Source: JAQUBU01 sp036677685 (GTDB lineage Bacteria > Bacillota > Syntrophomonadia > Syntrophomonadales > Syntrophomonadaceae). Taken from it: a stretch of 64,000 nucleotides of DNA. Under the pieces are notes generated by a model. It made no database searches and was not told the DNA's origin. It saw only the letters and a list, made by a program, of their open reading frames with translations. The position numbers were made by a program, and so were the translations under genes. Positions 8,619 through 16,485 of the stretch are shown piece by piece (positions within the stretch are counted from its first letter, which is position 1; every line of letters starts with the position of its first letter). The DNA lies in the NCBI GenBank assembly GCA_036677685.1, contig JAVBWA010000016.1, positions 1-64,000 on the forward strand, written 5' to 3'.

Positions 8619-9692
8619 TCACCTGCCCTTTTCAATCGCCAGATGTAAGGCATAATAAAAATCATTTTCGTTGATCCCGGGTATTCTAACCTCACAATCG
8701 TCGAAGAACTTTCTAACATTGTTTAACACATCCGCTGGCCTGCTGGAGGAGTTTTTCAGCCGGGCTTCAAGATCCATAATGCTTCTTTCCGGGTAGGCAA
8801 AGAAATCACCGCTTATAAAAGCGCTTTTAATGCGCTGGCGGGTTGGATCCAAGCGGAGTGATACCCGGATCAATCCTCCCGGTGTCTTGTGTTCCGCTAC
8901 ACAAAGATCATTCTCCTGGGGCAGAATACGTGTACCCTTTATCCAGTCATCCGATTGAAAAAATGGCAAGGCGTAGTTATATGCGGTTTGCTCAGATTCG
9001 CTGAGAATCCCGGGCTCCAAACTTATACCCAGCACTTCGGAAATTCCCTGGGCCAGTGATGCTTTGATATCTTCCATGGGAGGCAGGCAGCCAAGCACCT
9101 CTTTCAGGCAGACTACTCTCTGTTTAAACGAATTTACCTGTTTATCTTCCAGTTTTTTTATGGGGAGCTTCAAACATCCCAGCATGGTATCCACATCAAA
9201 ATCGGTAAGGAGAGTCCCTTGATACAAAAAGGCATTGCCTATTTCCGTACCGCCGGTACCCGAAATCTTGCGACCATCCACTTCTATATCGTTGGTCGGA
9301 CGAAATCTGGCTGTTACTCCCAGTCTTTTAAGCCCGGCCACCACACTTTCACACATAAGCCGGTACATTTCCTCCAAATTTGGGGGAATACCAGGAGTGT
9401 CCTTTAAGGCAAATATCTCCCATCCCAACTGCCCCTCATCCCAGTACAGGTTGCCCCCGCCGGTAATGCGCCGGTTTATTTCAATATTATGTTCACGGCA
9501 GTATTCCTCTTCCGCCTCAAGTTCCACTGCCTGGTGATATCCAACCAGTACACAGTGCGGAGAAAACTGAAGATATCGTATGGTGTTTGGTATTGAGCCC
9601 GAACTGCGCGCATCTAAAATTATTTTGTCCAGAGCCATATTATCGGCCGCCGGTAATGATCCCGTATCAAGCAAACGCCATGTTTCCCGCAT
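8619..9692 (-). CDS. lipoate-protein ligase, LplA-LplB fusion (sLpl(AB)-like)
   Basis: About 357 residues. The N-terminal 240 are a BPL/LPL ligase fold with the lipoyl-AMP loop RRITGGGNLYWD and the lysine-containing GRKISGTGG. The C-terminal about 100 (from KTPGGLIRVSLRLDP to the end) match the accessory LplB/LplA C-terminal domain needed for lipoate activation. ATG at 9692 is chosen because it follows the upstream GcvH-like stop by 4 bp; longer starts overlap that gene. In the LipS1/LipS2 route such a ligase loads octanoate or lipoate onto the carrier protein. Adjacent GcvH-like carrier and LipS-type genes make this assignment likely. Confidence 0.8.
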   Translation of the reverse strand: MRETWRLLDTGSLPAADNMALDKIILDARSSGSIPNTIRYLQFSPHCVLVGYHQAVELEAEEEYCREHNIEINRRITGGGNLYWDEGQLGWEIFALKDTPGIPPNLEEMYRLMCESVVAGLKRLGVTARFRPTNDIEVDGRKISGTGGTEIGNAFLYQGTLLTDFDVDTMLGCLKLPIKKLEDKQVNSFKQRVVCLKEVLGCLPPMEDIKASLAQGISEVLGISLEPGILSESEQTAYNYALPFFQSDDWIKGTRILPQENDLCVAEHKTPGGLIRVSLRLDPTRQRIKSAFISGDFFAYPERSIMDLEARLKNSSSRPADVLNNVRKFFDDCEVRIPGINENDFYYALHLAIEKGR

Positions 9693-9696
9693 ACTT

Positions 9697-10119
9697 TTAC
9701 CCCATTTCCAACTCGCACTTGGCTTGTTCCGCAATCCATTCAGCATATTCATGGGCCGTCATTAATAATCGAACTTCGCCCGGGTCGCTTAACAGCAGCT
9801 GATACATCCAGCCTTCTCCGTATGCATCGAGGTTTACCCGGCGCGGATTTTTTTCAACTTCATAGTTGCTCTCCTCGACTACTCCGGTCAAAGGGGAGAC
9901 TAAATTGCCCACCCATTTTCCGGATTCAATGGAGCCCAGCTTTTCTCCACGGTGGATAGAATAACCCGGCTCAACCAACTCCAGGTACAGTATATCTCCG
10001 GTATTTTTCTGTCCGTATTCGGTCATCCCGATAATGGCCAACTCTCCATCCAGCTTTACCCACCAATCGTTTTTATCGTAATATAGGTCTTCGGGAACCG
10101 TCTGATTCTTAATATCCAT
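9697..10119 (-). CDS. gcvH: GcvH-like lipoyl carrier protein (second copy)
   Basis: 140 residues of the lipoyl/biotinyl-like GcvH fold. The modification site is read as K68 in IESGKWVG; the sheet elements GDILYLELVEPG and VSPLTGVVEESN are typical. Tryptophan after the lysine differs from the usual GcvH ESVKA context. No glycine decarboxylase P or T gene is in the window, so a glycine cleavage role is not supported. A lipoyl-binding carrier of the LbpA sort, loaded by the ligase 4 bp downstream, is the better reading. Shares strong pattern similarity with the copy at 14087-14509. Confidence 0.85.
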   Translation of the reverse strand: MDIKNQTVPEDLYYDKNDWWVKLDGELAIIGMTEYGQKNTGDILYLELVEPGYSIHRGEKLGSIESGKWVGNLVSPLTGVVEESNYEVEKNPRRVNLDAYGEGWMYQLLLSDPGEVRLLMTAHEYAEWIAEQAKCELEMG

Positions 10120-10169
10120 CTGTTTTTCCCCCTAATCCCTGGTCTTTTAAGACTACGCGATACCTTTTT

Positions 10170-11060
10170 TTAGACTGTTACTGCCTGGTCAGAGAAGTTT
10201 GCAGAAGTAATCTCTGCCTCCGTCCCGTCCTTGCTTAGCACACAACAAGTCTCACGGGGGCTTGATATCCTTTCGCTAAGGTATATCCCTTCTGCAATTT
10301 TCACCTTGCGCTGCGCCGGCCTGCGCCCGGGTATTCGCAGCCACTCTGTTGAGGTAAGCCTTTTTCCCATACGTTCGGCGGTTTCCTTCAACTCCCGATC
10401 CACCCGGCAAGGGGTCAAATTCCCTATTTCGCGGGTGAAACCAGTTATAAGACCGCCGGCCAGACAGTAATAATCAAGCGCTTGCTTACCCCAATCAGCC
10501 AGAGTGGTCATGTTTTTACGCATAGCCAGGTGGAGATGGCGGCGAAAGTTGTCATTAGGAACTCTCAATACCCTGCTCATGGTTATAAAATCAAACTCCA
10601 GCAAGAGGTTGCCCACATAGGCCACGCATCCTTCGATATCCCCACAGGCATTACCCGAGCATTTTCGTCCCTGGACGGCCAAATCCGCCGGCGGCTTTAA
10701 TTCTGCCGGAATGCCTATGCTTCGGCAAAAAGAAATTGCCGGCTTCAGCATTTTTTTATAAAACTGCTGGCGTCTCAGAGGCAGCAGGGGATTGTCCCTT
10801 CTCAATACCAGTTGATAAAAAATCTGGTGCTGGTCAAGATAAACCACCCCGCCGCCAGTTTCCCGCCTTAACAATGGGATACCCTCTTTCTTGCAAAAGC
10901 ATTGATCTATTTCGTGTTCCAGGTCATCGTGCAGCCCCAGACATACATAAGGAGAGTCCGGATAACAGATTATTAATCCTTCACGATCCAGAAGCGCCAG
11001 AGCATGGTACAGGCTCTGCGACTCAATCCAGCTTACCGGTCCCAGATTATATAGATCCAC
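10170..11060 (-). CDS. lipoate-protein ligase A family protein
   Basis: 296 residues of the BPL/LPL family. The key loop RRETGGGVVYLDQH and the site GRKCSGNACG (lysine that contacts lipoyl-AMP) are intact, so it is probably an active ligase or octanoyl/lipoyl transferase. Unlike the protein at 8619-9692 it has no clear LplB-type domain at its end. The GTG start at 11060 follows AAGGAGG by nine bases. It lies between DUF6506 and the second GcvH-like gene, suggesting the carrier has its own ligase. A LipM/LipL-type amidotransferase role cannot be excluded. Confidence 0.8.
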   Translation of the reverse strand: MDLYNLGPVSWIESQSLYHALALLDREGLIICYPDSPYVCLGLHDDLEHEIDQCFCKKEGIPLLRRETGGGVVYLDQHQIFYQLVLRRDNPLLPLRRQQFYKKMLKPAISFCRSIGIPAELKPPADLAVQGRKCSGNACGDIEGCVAYVGNLLLEFDFITMSRVLRVPNDNFRRHLHLAMRKNMTTLADWGKQALDYYCLAGGLITGFTREIGNLTPCRVDRELKETAERMGKRLTSTEWLRIPGRRPAQRKVKIAEGIYLSERISSPRETCCVLSKDGTEAEITSANFSDQAVTV

Positions 11061-11106
11061 CGACGATAACCTCCTTAACTACATGGCTTTTCCCTAACAA
11101 ACGTCC

Positions 11107-11433
11107 TTAAAACACCTGGTCGCCGCTTTTAAATTCCAGACCGGGATGCTGGTCAAAACGCACCACACCCACTACCGCTTTGTCACCGACTGCCTTTTTT
11201 ACTTCGGCAGTGCCAATAATGCCAAAACCTCCACATAGCTCGATAGCGCCTACACCTTCAGCAACCAGTTCCTGTGCAGCTTTGACCGCCATAGCATAGT
11301 CTTTTACCCCAACGGCGATTAGTTCAACTACCGGTGTCTCAACCACCGCCCGGTCTTTCTGATAGTCGGCCTCCGGTGCCACAAAAATAAATCCCGCCTT
11401 TAAACTTGCCAATCCAATCAGCTCCTTTTCCAT
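11107..11433 (-). CDS. DUF6506 family protein
   Basis: 108 residues, soluble, with no signal or membrane segment. Sequence features such as FIFVAPEADYQKDRAVVET, VAVGVKDYAMAV-like and IELCGGFG recall the small conserved DUF6506 group of unknown function. It follows the iron-sulfur protein gene by 13 bp and precedes a lipoate ligase, so it belongs to the same transcription unit. The repeated glycine loops suggest a ligand-binding alpha/beta fold, but no catalytic residues stand out and I assign no function. Confidence 0.6.
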   Translation of the reverse strand: MEKELIGLASLKAGFIFVAPEADYQKDRAVVETPVVELIAVGVKDYAMAVKAAQELVAEGVGAIELCGGFGIIGTAEVKKAVGDKAVVGVVRFDQHPGLEFKSGDQVF

Positions 11434-11446
11434 TTTAATTTGCTTC

Positions 11447-12613
11447 TTACCCCATAGCTTCCAGCAGTAATTGACTTATATCCATAACCTTTACCGGCAG
11501 CTTGGCTTTTTGTACGGCTGCAATCAGCATCTGTTCGCATTGCTGGCATGCAGAAACAACGATAGTGGCGCCGGTTGCAGTTATTTCGTCAAGCCTGAGT
11601 TCGGTGATCCTCGCTGCAATCTCAGGATCAACACTCTGAAGATTGCCGCCTCCCCCGCAGCATAGGGACGCTGCTTTATTGTGAGTCAGTTCTACGAACT
11701 TTACTCCGGGAATGCTCTTTATTATTTCCCGGGGAGCATCGTAAATTCCGCTGTTCCTACCCAAATCGCAGGGATCATGATAAGTAACTACCTCATCCAG
11801 TTCGTTCAATTCAATTTTGTCTTCCTTAATTAAACCGGCCAGATATTCGGTAGTGTGCATTACCTTCAGGTCATATCCTGCCAGGGCTTTCTCGCCGTCA
11901 TGCTTCCAAACATGATAACATGAGGCGCAGCTGGCAATCAGGGTATGAATATCCAGTTCCTTGATTTTCTCGATATTGTGTTTGATAAACTCCTCGGAAT
12001 CCTCAACAAACCCGGTGCTAATCAGCGGAAAGCCGCAGCACCATTCATCCCCGCCCATGGTGGTAAAATCCACCCCGGCTTCGGTCAATATTTCAGCAAT
12101 AGCCAAAGGTATTTGTGATGCCTGGGGGAAAAAGGCGGAAACACATCCCACAAAATAAGCGACTTCAGCTCCGGCACGAGGCTCCAACTGTTCAGGCTCA
12201 TCCAGATCTTGAGCCCATTCCAGCCGGTCTTCATTGTCAAAAGTGCTGATATTTTTATTGGCCAGCAAATTATCCCTGATCGCATCATAAGCTTTAGGCT
12301 CTTTACCCAGGGCGGCGATGCGCCGGCGCAGATCCAACCATAGTCTCCGGGTATCGATGCCGGTTGAACACTCGTTGGCACAGGCGCCGCACAGAGTACA
12401 TTGTGACAGGCGTTTAACAAATTCGTCAGGAATCTCACCAGCTTGCTTTTTAGCGAATAGTTCCCTGGCCATGCTTATTTTGCCCCGAGGTGCGGCCGAT
12501 TCCCAGCCAACCACCCTGTATACCGGGCAATCACTGCGGCAGTAACCGCAACGGGCACAAATCAAAGCTTCGTTTTCAAGAGTACTATACAGGCTTTTTG
12601 ATTCTTTACTCAT
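11447..12613 (-). CDS. GlcF/HdrB-like iron-sulfur protein with two CCG domains
   Basis: 388 residues. The N-terminal part has two 4Fe-4S ferredoxin motifs (CARCGYCRSDCP and CTLCGACANEC). The C-terminal part has two CCG domains, each with the Cys pattern C...CCG...C-x2-C (CCGFP with CASC; CCGGGG with CQQC). CCG domains hold the non-cubane cluster that cleaves disulfides in heterodisulfide reductase HdrB and occur in GlcF and LutA. It is co-transcribed 3 bp after a GlcD-like flavoprotein, the usual pair for D-2-hydroxyacid or lactate oxidation. The neighbouring lipoyl carriers also suggest a dithiol/disulfide substrate. Confidence 0.85.
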   Translation of the reverse strand: MSKESKSLYSTLENEALICARCGYCRSDCPVYRVVGWESAAPRGKISMARELFAKKQAGEIPDEFVKRLSQCTLCGACANECSTGIDTRRLWLDLRRRIAALGKEPKAYDAIRDNLLANKNISTFDNEDRLEWAQDLDEPEQLEPRAGAEVAYFVGCVSAFFPQASQIPLAIAEILTEAGVDFTTMGGDEWCCGFPLISTGFVEDSEEFIKHNIEKIKELDIHTLIASCASCYHVWKHDGEKALAGYDLKVMHTTEYLAGLIKEDKIELNELDEVVTYHDPCDLGRNSGIYDAPREIIKSIPGVKFVELTHNKAASLCCGGGGNLQSVDPEIAARITELRLDEITATGATIVVSACQQCEQMLIAAVQKAKLPVKVMDISQLLLEAMG

Positions 12614-12616
12614 CGG

Positions 12617-14065
12617 TTACCACCCCTTTCCAAATATTCTTCTTACCACGGCCAGAGCACTCATACCCAGTGCATAATTAAACGGATTTAGCATCAGGGG
12701 GGACCGATAAACCTTGCCCGGATTCATTATCCCTTTACTGTCGATGACCCGTTTCCTTTTTCTAAGTTCACTTAATTCAGGAGCTTCATGAATACGGCCA
12801 ACCATCGGTGAATTCCATAAACCCACCCCATAGGGATGACCCCCGTAACGATGACCGATATCATGAATCTTTTTCACCAGACTTAAATTGATAATATATT
12901 TAATTGTGTGAGTTTCATCGGCGTAGAAGGTAGTCATGACAGTTGCGTATTCCGGAGTAACCACGTGTCCATAGGAGAACAGATTCAGATTGTATCCCCG
13001 GGCCATTTTCTGAACATCGCCAAGGTATTGAGGCAGACTTACTATAGGCAGCCATATTTCCGCCCCCAGAACCGACGGACCGCCTCTTTTCAACTTCATG
13101 GCTTTAAACTTTTCCACCCACTCAAGTTCGGCAGTTTCATCTGAAATAGGATTGACCGAGCGATTGGACCCCGCTATTTTTTCGATAATTGCCTGAGCCT
13201 GCTGCAGTTCCTCATCAGAACCTTCATAGTCGACTCCAATAAGATAGCCGGTCTCGATATTGGCGGGTGATATTCCAATAGCATGCATAGTTTTCAGACA
13301 TTCCTGGTCGGTAAAATGCATATTATATGGAACTATTCTGCTGTCAATAAGCTCTTGCATGATATCCAACATTTTTACAGGGTCGGGCACATGCAGCAAA
13401 AAGTGTCTCATATTATTGAGTTTGCGTACTTCCACTTCCAGCTGGGTAACAACCCCCAGCGTTCCTTCTGAAGCTACATACCAGTCCAGGGCCGGTTTGC
13501 TTTCCTTCGTAAGCTTGAGAATATTACCTTCGGGGGAAACCGCCTCAATAGAGCGGACTTGTGAAAACAGGCTGCCATATTTCATGCTGCCGATGCCATA
13601 CCCCATCATGCAAAACCATCCCCCAATAGTAGCTGCCGGAGCGCTGCTGGGAAATGACTTGGGAGCCAGACCGATGCGGTTCAAGTACTCATCCAGTTCA
13701 CTCCAGGTAGTACCAGCCCTGACAGTGACAGTCATTGCCGCTTGGTCAACACTGACCACGCCTTTAATAAGGTTAAGGTCCATCAAAATGCCGTTTTTAA
13801 CAGGCACCGAATCGAAATATACGGTAGAACCTCCAGCCCGTGGAGTCACCGGAATGCTATTGGCAAAAGCCATTTTCATTAACTCAGCGATCTCTTCGGT
13901 ATTGGCCGGCCGCACCACGATATCGGGCATGGTCTTGACCAGCGGATCGGCCAGTATAGCCGGCACCGGCGCCAGATCACGGGCATACAAGGATCTTTCA
14001 AATGCCGAATCCGTTGCCCGGTCTCCGTATTTGTCCAAAATTTGTTGAACTAAATCTTTATTCAC
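12617..14065 (-). CDS. FAD-binding GlcD-family oxidoreductase
   Basis: 482 residues of the VAO/PCMH flavoprotein fold: FAD-binding segment TPRAGGSTVYFDSVPV (about 95-110), a second FAD region PATIGGWFCMMGYGIGSMKYGS and a C-terminal GHRYGGHPYGVGLWN with KGIMNPGKVY closing motif. Relatives oxidise glycolate, D-lactate or other 2-hydroxyacids and pass electrons to a CCG-type iron-sulfur partner, here the next gene. Upstream by 21 bp is a GcvH-like carrier. The physiological substrate is unknown; lactate/glycolate is the family default, while oxidation of protein-bound dihydrolipoamide is a context-driven alternative. Confidence 0.85.
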   Translation of the reverse strand: MNKDLVQQILDKYGDRATDSAFERSLYARDLAPVPAILADPLVKTMPDIVVRPANTEEIAELMKMAFANSIPVTPRAGGSTVYFDSVPVKNGILMDLNLIKGVVSVDQAAMTVTVRAGTTWSELDEYLNRIGLAPKSFPSSAPAATIGGWFCMMGYGIGSMKYGSLFSQVRSIEAVSPEGNILKLTKESKPALDWYVASEGTLGVVTQLEVEVRKLNNMRHFLLHVPDPVKMLDIMQELIDSRIVPYNMHFTDQECLKTMHAIGISPANIETGYLIGVDYEGSDEELQQAQAIIEKIAGSNRSVNPISDETAELEWVEKFKAMKLKRGGPSVLGAEIWLPIVSLPQYLGDVQKMARGYNLNLFSYGHVVTPEYATVMTTFYADETHTIKYIINLSLVKKIHDIGHRYGGHPYGVGLWNSPMVGRIHEAPELSELRKRKRVIDSKGIMNPGKVYRSPLMLNPFNYALGMSALAVVRRIFGKGW

Positions 14066-14086
14066 GGGTTACTCCCCCTCATGGCC

Positions 14087-14509
14087 CTATTGGGCATGTT
14101 TGGCTATCTCCTCTTTTAGGAACTCAATAGCTTTATCGCCTTTAAGCAGATTAGCTTCTACATCAGCCATATTGGCCGGCTCCATAACCGCTATCCATCC
14201 CTGTCCGTAAGGATCGTCATTCAATGGTTGGGGAACTGCAGCCAGATCCTTATTGACGTCCACCACCTTGCCGCTCACCGGAACGGCTATTTTCCCTGCC
14301 CATTTGCCGGACTGCATTGAGGCCAGATTTTTGCCTGCTTCCAAATCCTTGCCGGCCCGGGGTACCCTGATAAAAGTGATATCACCGGCCAACTGCTGCA
14401 TAAAATCGCTTATGCCTATTTTTATCTGATTGCCTTCCACTTTCACCCAGGCATGGTCGGTGGTGTAATATAGTTCATCGGGCATTTCATATTTGTCAAT
14501 TTTAGCCAC
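14087..14509 (-). CDS. gcvH: GcvH-like lipoyl carrier protein (first copy)
   Basis: 140 residues, GcvH fold. The expected lipoylated residue is K69 in SMQSGKWAG. The N-terminal YYTTDHAWVKVEG and GDITFIRVPRAGK segments are typical of glycine cleavage H proteins. The lysine is followed by Trp as in the copy at 9697-10119, and the usual Glu two residues before the site is replaced by Gln. It overlaps lipA by 8 bp and is followed by the GlcD/GlcF-like pair. With no gcvP, gcvT or lpd in the window, a non-glycine role as a lipoyl redox or assembly carrier is likely, though assembly scaffold for E2 is also possible. Confidence 0.85.
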   Translation of the reverse strand: MAKIDKYEMPDELYYTTDHAWVKVEGNQIKIGISDFMQQLAGDITFIRVPRAGKDLEAGKNLASMQSGKWAGKIAVPVSGKVVDVNKDLAAVPQPLNDDPYGQGWIAVMEPANMADVEANLLKGDKAIEFLKEEIAKHAQ

Positions 14510-15401
14510 GTTGTAAGACCTCCTTGCTTAATTTTTTTGCATCCAGTTTGGAAAAAGTATTGGCCGCATGGTAGGAACTGCGCACCAAAGGCCCGGCTGT
14601 GACCTCCGCAAACCCCAGGCTGTACGCCGTTATTTCAAGTTTTTTGAATTCATCCGGATGCACATAGGAAACTATGGAATGATGAGCGGGAGAAGGACTC
14701 AGGTACTGACCCAGAGTTAGAATGTCACAGTTCACTGTCCGCAAATCATTCATAACCTGAACCACTTCCTCCTCTGCCTCTCCGAGACCGAGCATCAAAC
14801 CGGACTTGGATAAAATACCCAAGCCTGCTTCACTGACCCTCTGCAACAGCTCCAGGGAACGATCATATCTGGCCTGGGGCCTGACTGCAGGATAGAGCCG
14901 GGGAACCGTTTCAATATTATGATTAATAATATCCGGTTCAGCATCCAGGACCTGTTGCAGAGCATCCCTGCTTCCTTGAAAATCTGGAATGAGCACCTCA
15001 ACGGCGGCTTCCGGGACTTCCCTGCGTATAGCTCTGATAGTTGCGGCAAAGTGTCCGGCCCCCCCATCCGCAAGGTCATCCCTGCTAACCGAAGTTACCA
15101 CCACATGCTTTAAGCCCAGTTGCCGGGCCGTTAAAGCCAGGGCCTGCGGTTCATCCGGATCGGCAGCAGACGGACGGCCGTGTCCCACCGCACAGAACCG
15201 GCAATTTCTGGTACAGACATTTCCCAGGATCATAAAGGTGCAGGTTTTACTGGCAAAACACTCGCCGATGTTGGGACAGTCCGCACTTTCGCAAACGGTA
15301 TGAAGATGGCCGGAATCCAGCAAGATTTTCATTTTATCCAGGCTGTCGGTATCAGGCGCCTGCAGGGTTAACCAGTCAGGCCGGTTTATATTTAAGATCA
15401 T
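14502..15401 (-). CDS. lipA: lipoyl synthase LipA
   Basis: 299 residues, normal for LipA. It inserts sulfur at C6 and C8 of protein-bound octanoyl groups. Both cluster motifs are present: auxiliary CESADCPNIGEC (C-x4-C-x5-C) and radical SAM CTRNCRFC (C-x3-C-x2-C). The C-terminal PLVRSSYHA supplies the conserved RSSY. The gene overlaps lipB by 26 bp and the gcvH-like gene by 8 bp, indicating coupled translation. Its ribosome-binding site lies within lipB. It provides the classical bacterial lipoylation route beside the LipS-type genes of the same train. Confidence 0.97.
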   Translation of the reverse strand: MILNINRPDWLTLQAPDTDSLDKMKILLDSGHLHTVCESADCPNIGECFASKTCTFMILGNVCTRNCRFCAVGHGRPSAADPDEPQALALTARQLGLKHVVVTSVSRDDLADGGAGHFAATIRAIRREVPEAAVEVLIPDFQGSRDALQQVLDAEPDIINHNIETVPRLYPAVRPQARYDRSLELLQRVSEAGLGILSKSGLMLGLGEAEEEVVQVMNDLRTVNCDILTLGQYLSPSPAHHSIVSYVHPDEFKKLEITAYSLGFAEVTAGPLVRSSYHAANTFSKLDAKKLSKEVLQRG

Positions 15402-16083
15402 GGTTGACCATCTCCTTAGCTTTCTCCAGATCTATATCTTCCAGCACCATGTCAAATACTTGACTAAACTCTTTTCGCATTTCCCGTCTTAGCAAAATCA
15501 TATCCACCTTATTTCCCAAGATTTTTTCCATGGAAGTTACCCCTAAGCTTGAGATTCCACATGGAATAATCAATGAAAAATGATTAAGGTCAGGACATAC
15601 ATTCAGTGAAACTCCATGCATGGTTACCCATTGCTGCACTCCTATCCCCTCGGCGGCTATTTTAGCGGATTCCACCCATACCCCGGGATACTTTTTTTTA
15701 CGCCCCGCGTTTATACCGAAGGTTTTAAGGGTTCTTATCAGCGTTTCTTCCATCCGGTGGGCATATAAATGAACATCACGCCCATAAGCATTGAGATCCA
15801 GAATAGGATAACAAACCAGCTGCCCCGGCCCATGATAGGTAATGTCGCCGCCCCGGTCGGTTTCATATATCCCGATCCCCTGTTCTTTCAGAAACTCATT
15901 ACTGACCAGAATATGATCGAAACCGCCATGTCTTCCCACGGTAAAACAGGGATGATGCTCCAGAAAAATTACTGTATCCGGTATTGTTCCGTTCCTGCGA
16001 GCCAGGCTAAGCTCTTTCTGCAGCTCAAAAACCATCCCGTACTCTTCAATTCCAAGTTCCAAACAGTATCCTTTCCCGGCCAC
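15376..16083 (-). CDS. lipB: octanoyl-[ACP]:protein octanoyltransferase LipB
   Basis: 235 residues. It transfers octanoate from acyl carrier protein to lipoyl domains. Motifs seen: EHHPCFTVGRHG, RGGDITYHGPGQLVCYPIL, the catalytic lysine region AKIAAEGIGVQQWVTMHG and the catalytic cysteine in IIPCGI. The GTG at 16083 is used as start; it follows a G-rich AGGGGG and lies 25 bp after the AhpD-like gene. LipB plus LipA forms a complete endogenous route, so the ligases and LipS-type genes in the same locus are not required for basic lipoylation of E2. Confidence 0.95.
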   Translation of the reverse strand: MAGKGYCLELGIEEYGMVFELQKELSLARRNGTIPDTVIFLEHHPCFTVGRHGGFDHILVSNEFLKEQGIGIYETDRGGDITYHGPGQLVCYPILDLNAYGRDVHLYAHRMEETLIRTLKTFGINAGRKKKYPGVWVESAKIAAEGIGVQQWVTMHGVSLNVCPDLNHFSLIIPCGISSLGVTSMEKILGNKVDMILLRREMRKEFSQVFDMVLEDIDLEKAKEMVNHDLKYKPA

Positions 16084-16108
16084 ATCATCGCCCCCTGTTC
16101 ACAAAATC

Positions 16109-16453
16109 CTAGTCTTCAAATGCGTTCAAAGCGCCTAATACTGTAGTCGCAACATGCGCCATAGCTGGGGACCCGCCAAAGGCCACCCCGACTGCGGCAG
16201 CCTCCAGGATTTCCTCCCGGGATGCCCCTTCATTTAAAGCCTGTTTAACATGAATATTCATGCAATAAACACAATTAACTGCAACTGCTATACCCAAACC
16301 GATCAGTTCCTTATATTTCCGTTCTAATTCACCTTCAATATAAGCAGCATTGTCCATCTGTACAAAAGCATTGCTTAATTCCGGTGCTTCTTCGCTTAAG
16401 TCAACCATTCCCTTGCCGAGTTCCGCCATTAATTCATTTGAATCTATTGCCAT
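16109..16453 (-). CDS. carboxymuconolactone decarboxylase / AhpD-like protein
   Basis: 114 residues, all-helical AhpD/CMD-type small protein. The redox motif CVYCMNIH (C-x2-C-x3-H) near residue 60 is the catalytic signature of AhpD-like disulfide reductases. AhpD of Mycobacterium is reduced by a lipoylated E2 and lipoamide dehydrogenase and feeds peroxidase AhpC, which makes the position directly after the E2 gene (32 bp) meaningful. The actual partner here is not identified, and no ahpC is in the window. Confidence 0.85.
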   Translation of the reverse strand: MAIDSNELMAELGKGMVDLSEEAPELSNAFVQMDNAAYIEGELERKYKELIGLGIAVAVNCVYCMNIHVKQALNEGASREEILEAAAVGVAFGGSPAMAHVATTVLGALNAFED

Positions 16454-16485
16454 TGACTATTCCTCCTCATATTAGTTTTGGCTAT

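Noticed and set aside
9697..14509. Glycine cleavage system
   Set aside because: Only GcvH-like proteins are present; gcvT, gcvP and lpd are absent, and the neighbours are lipoate and redox genes.
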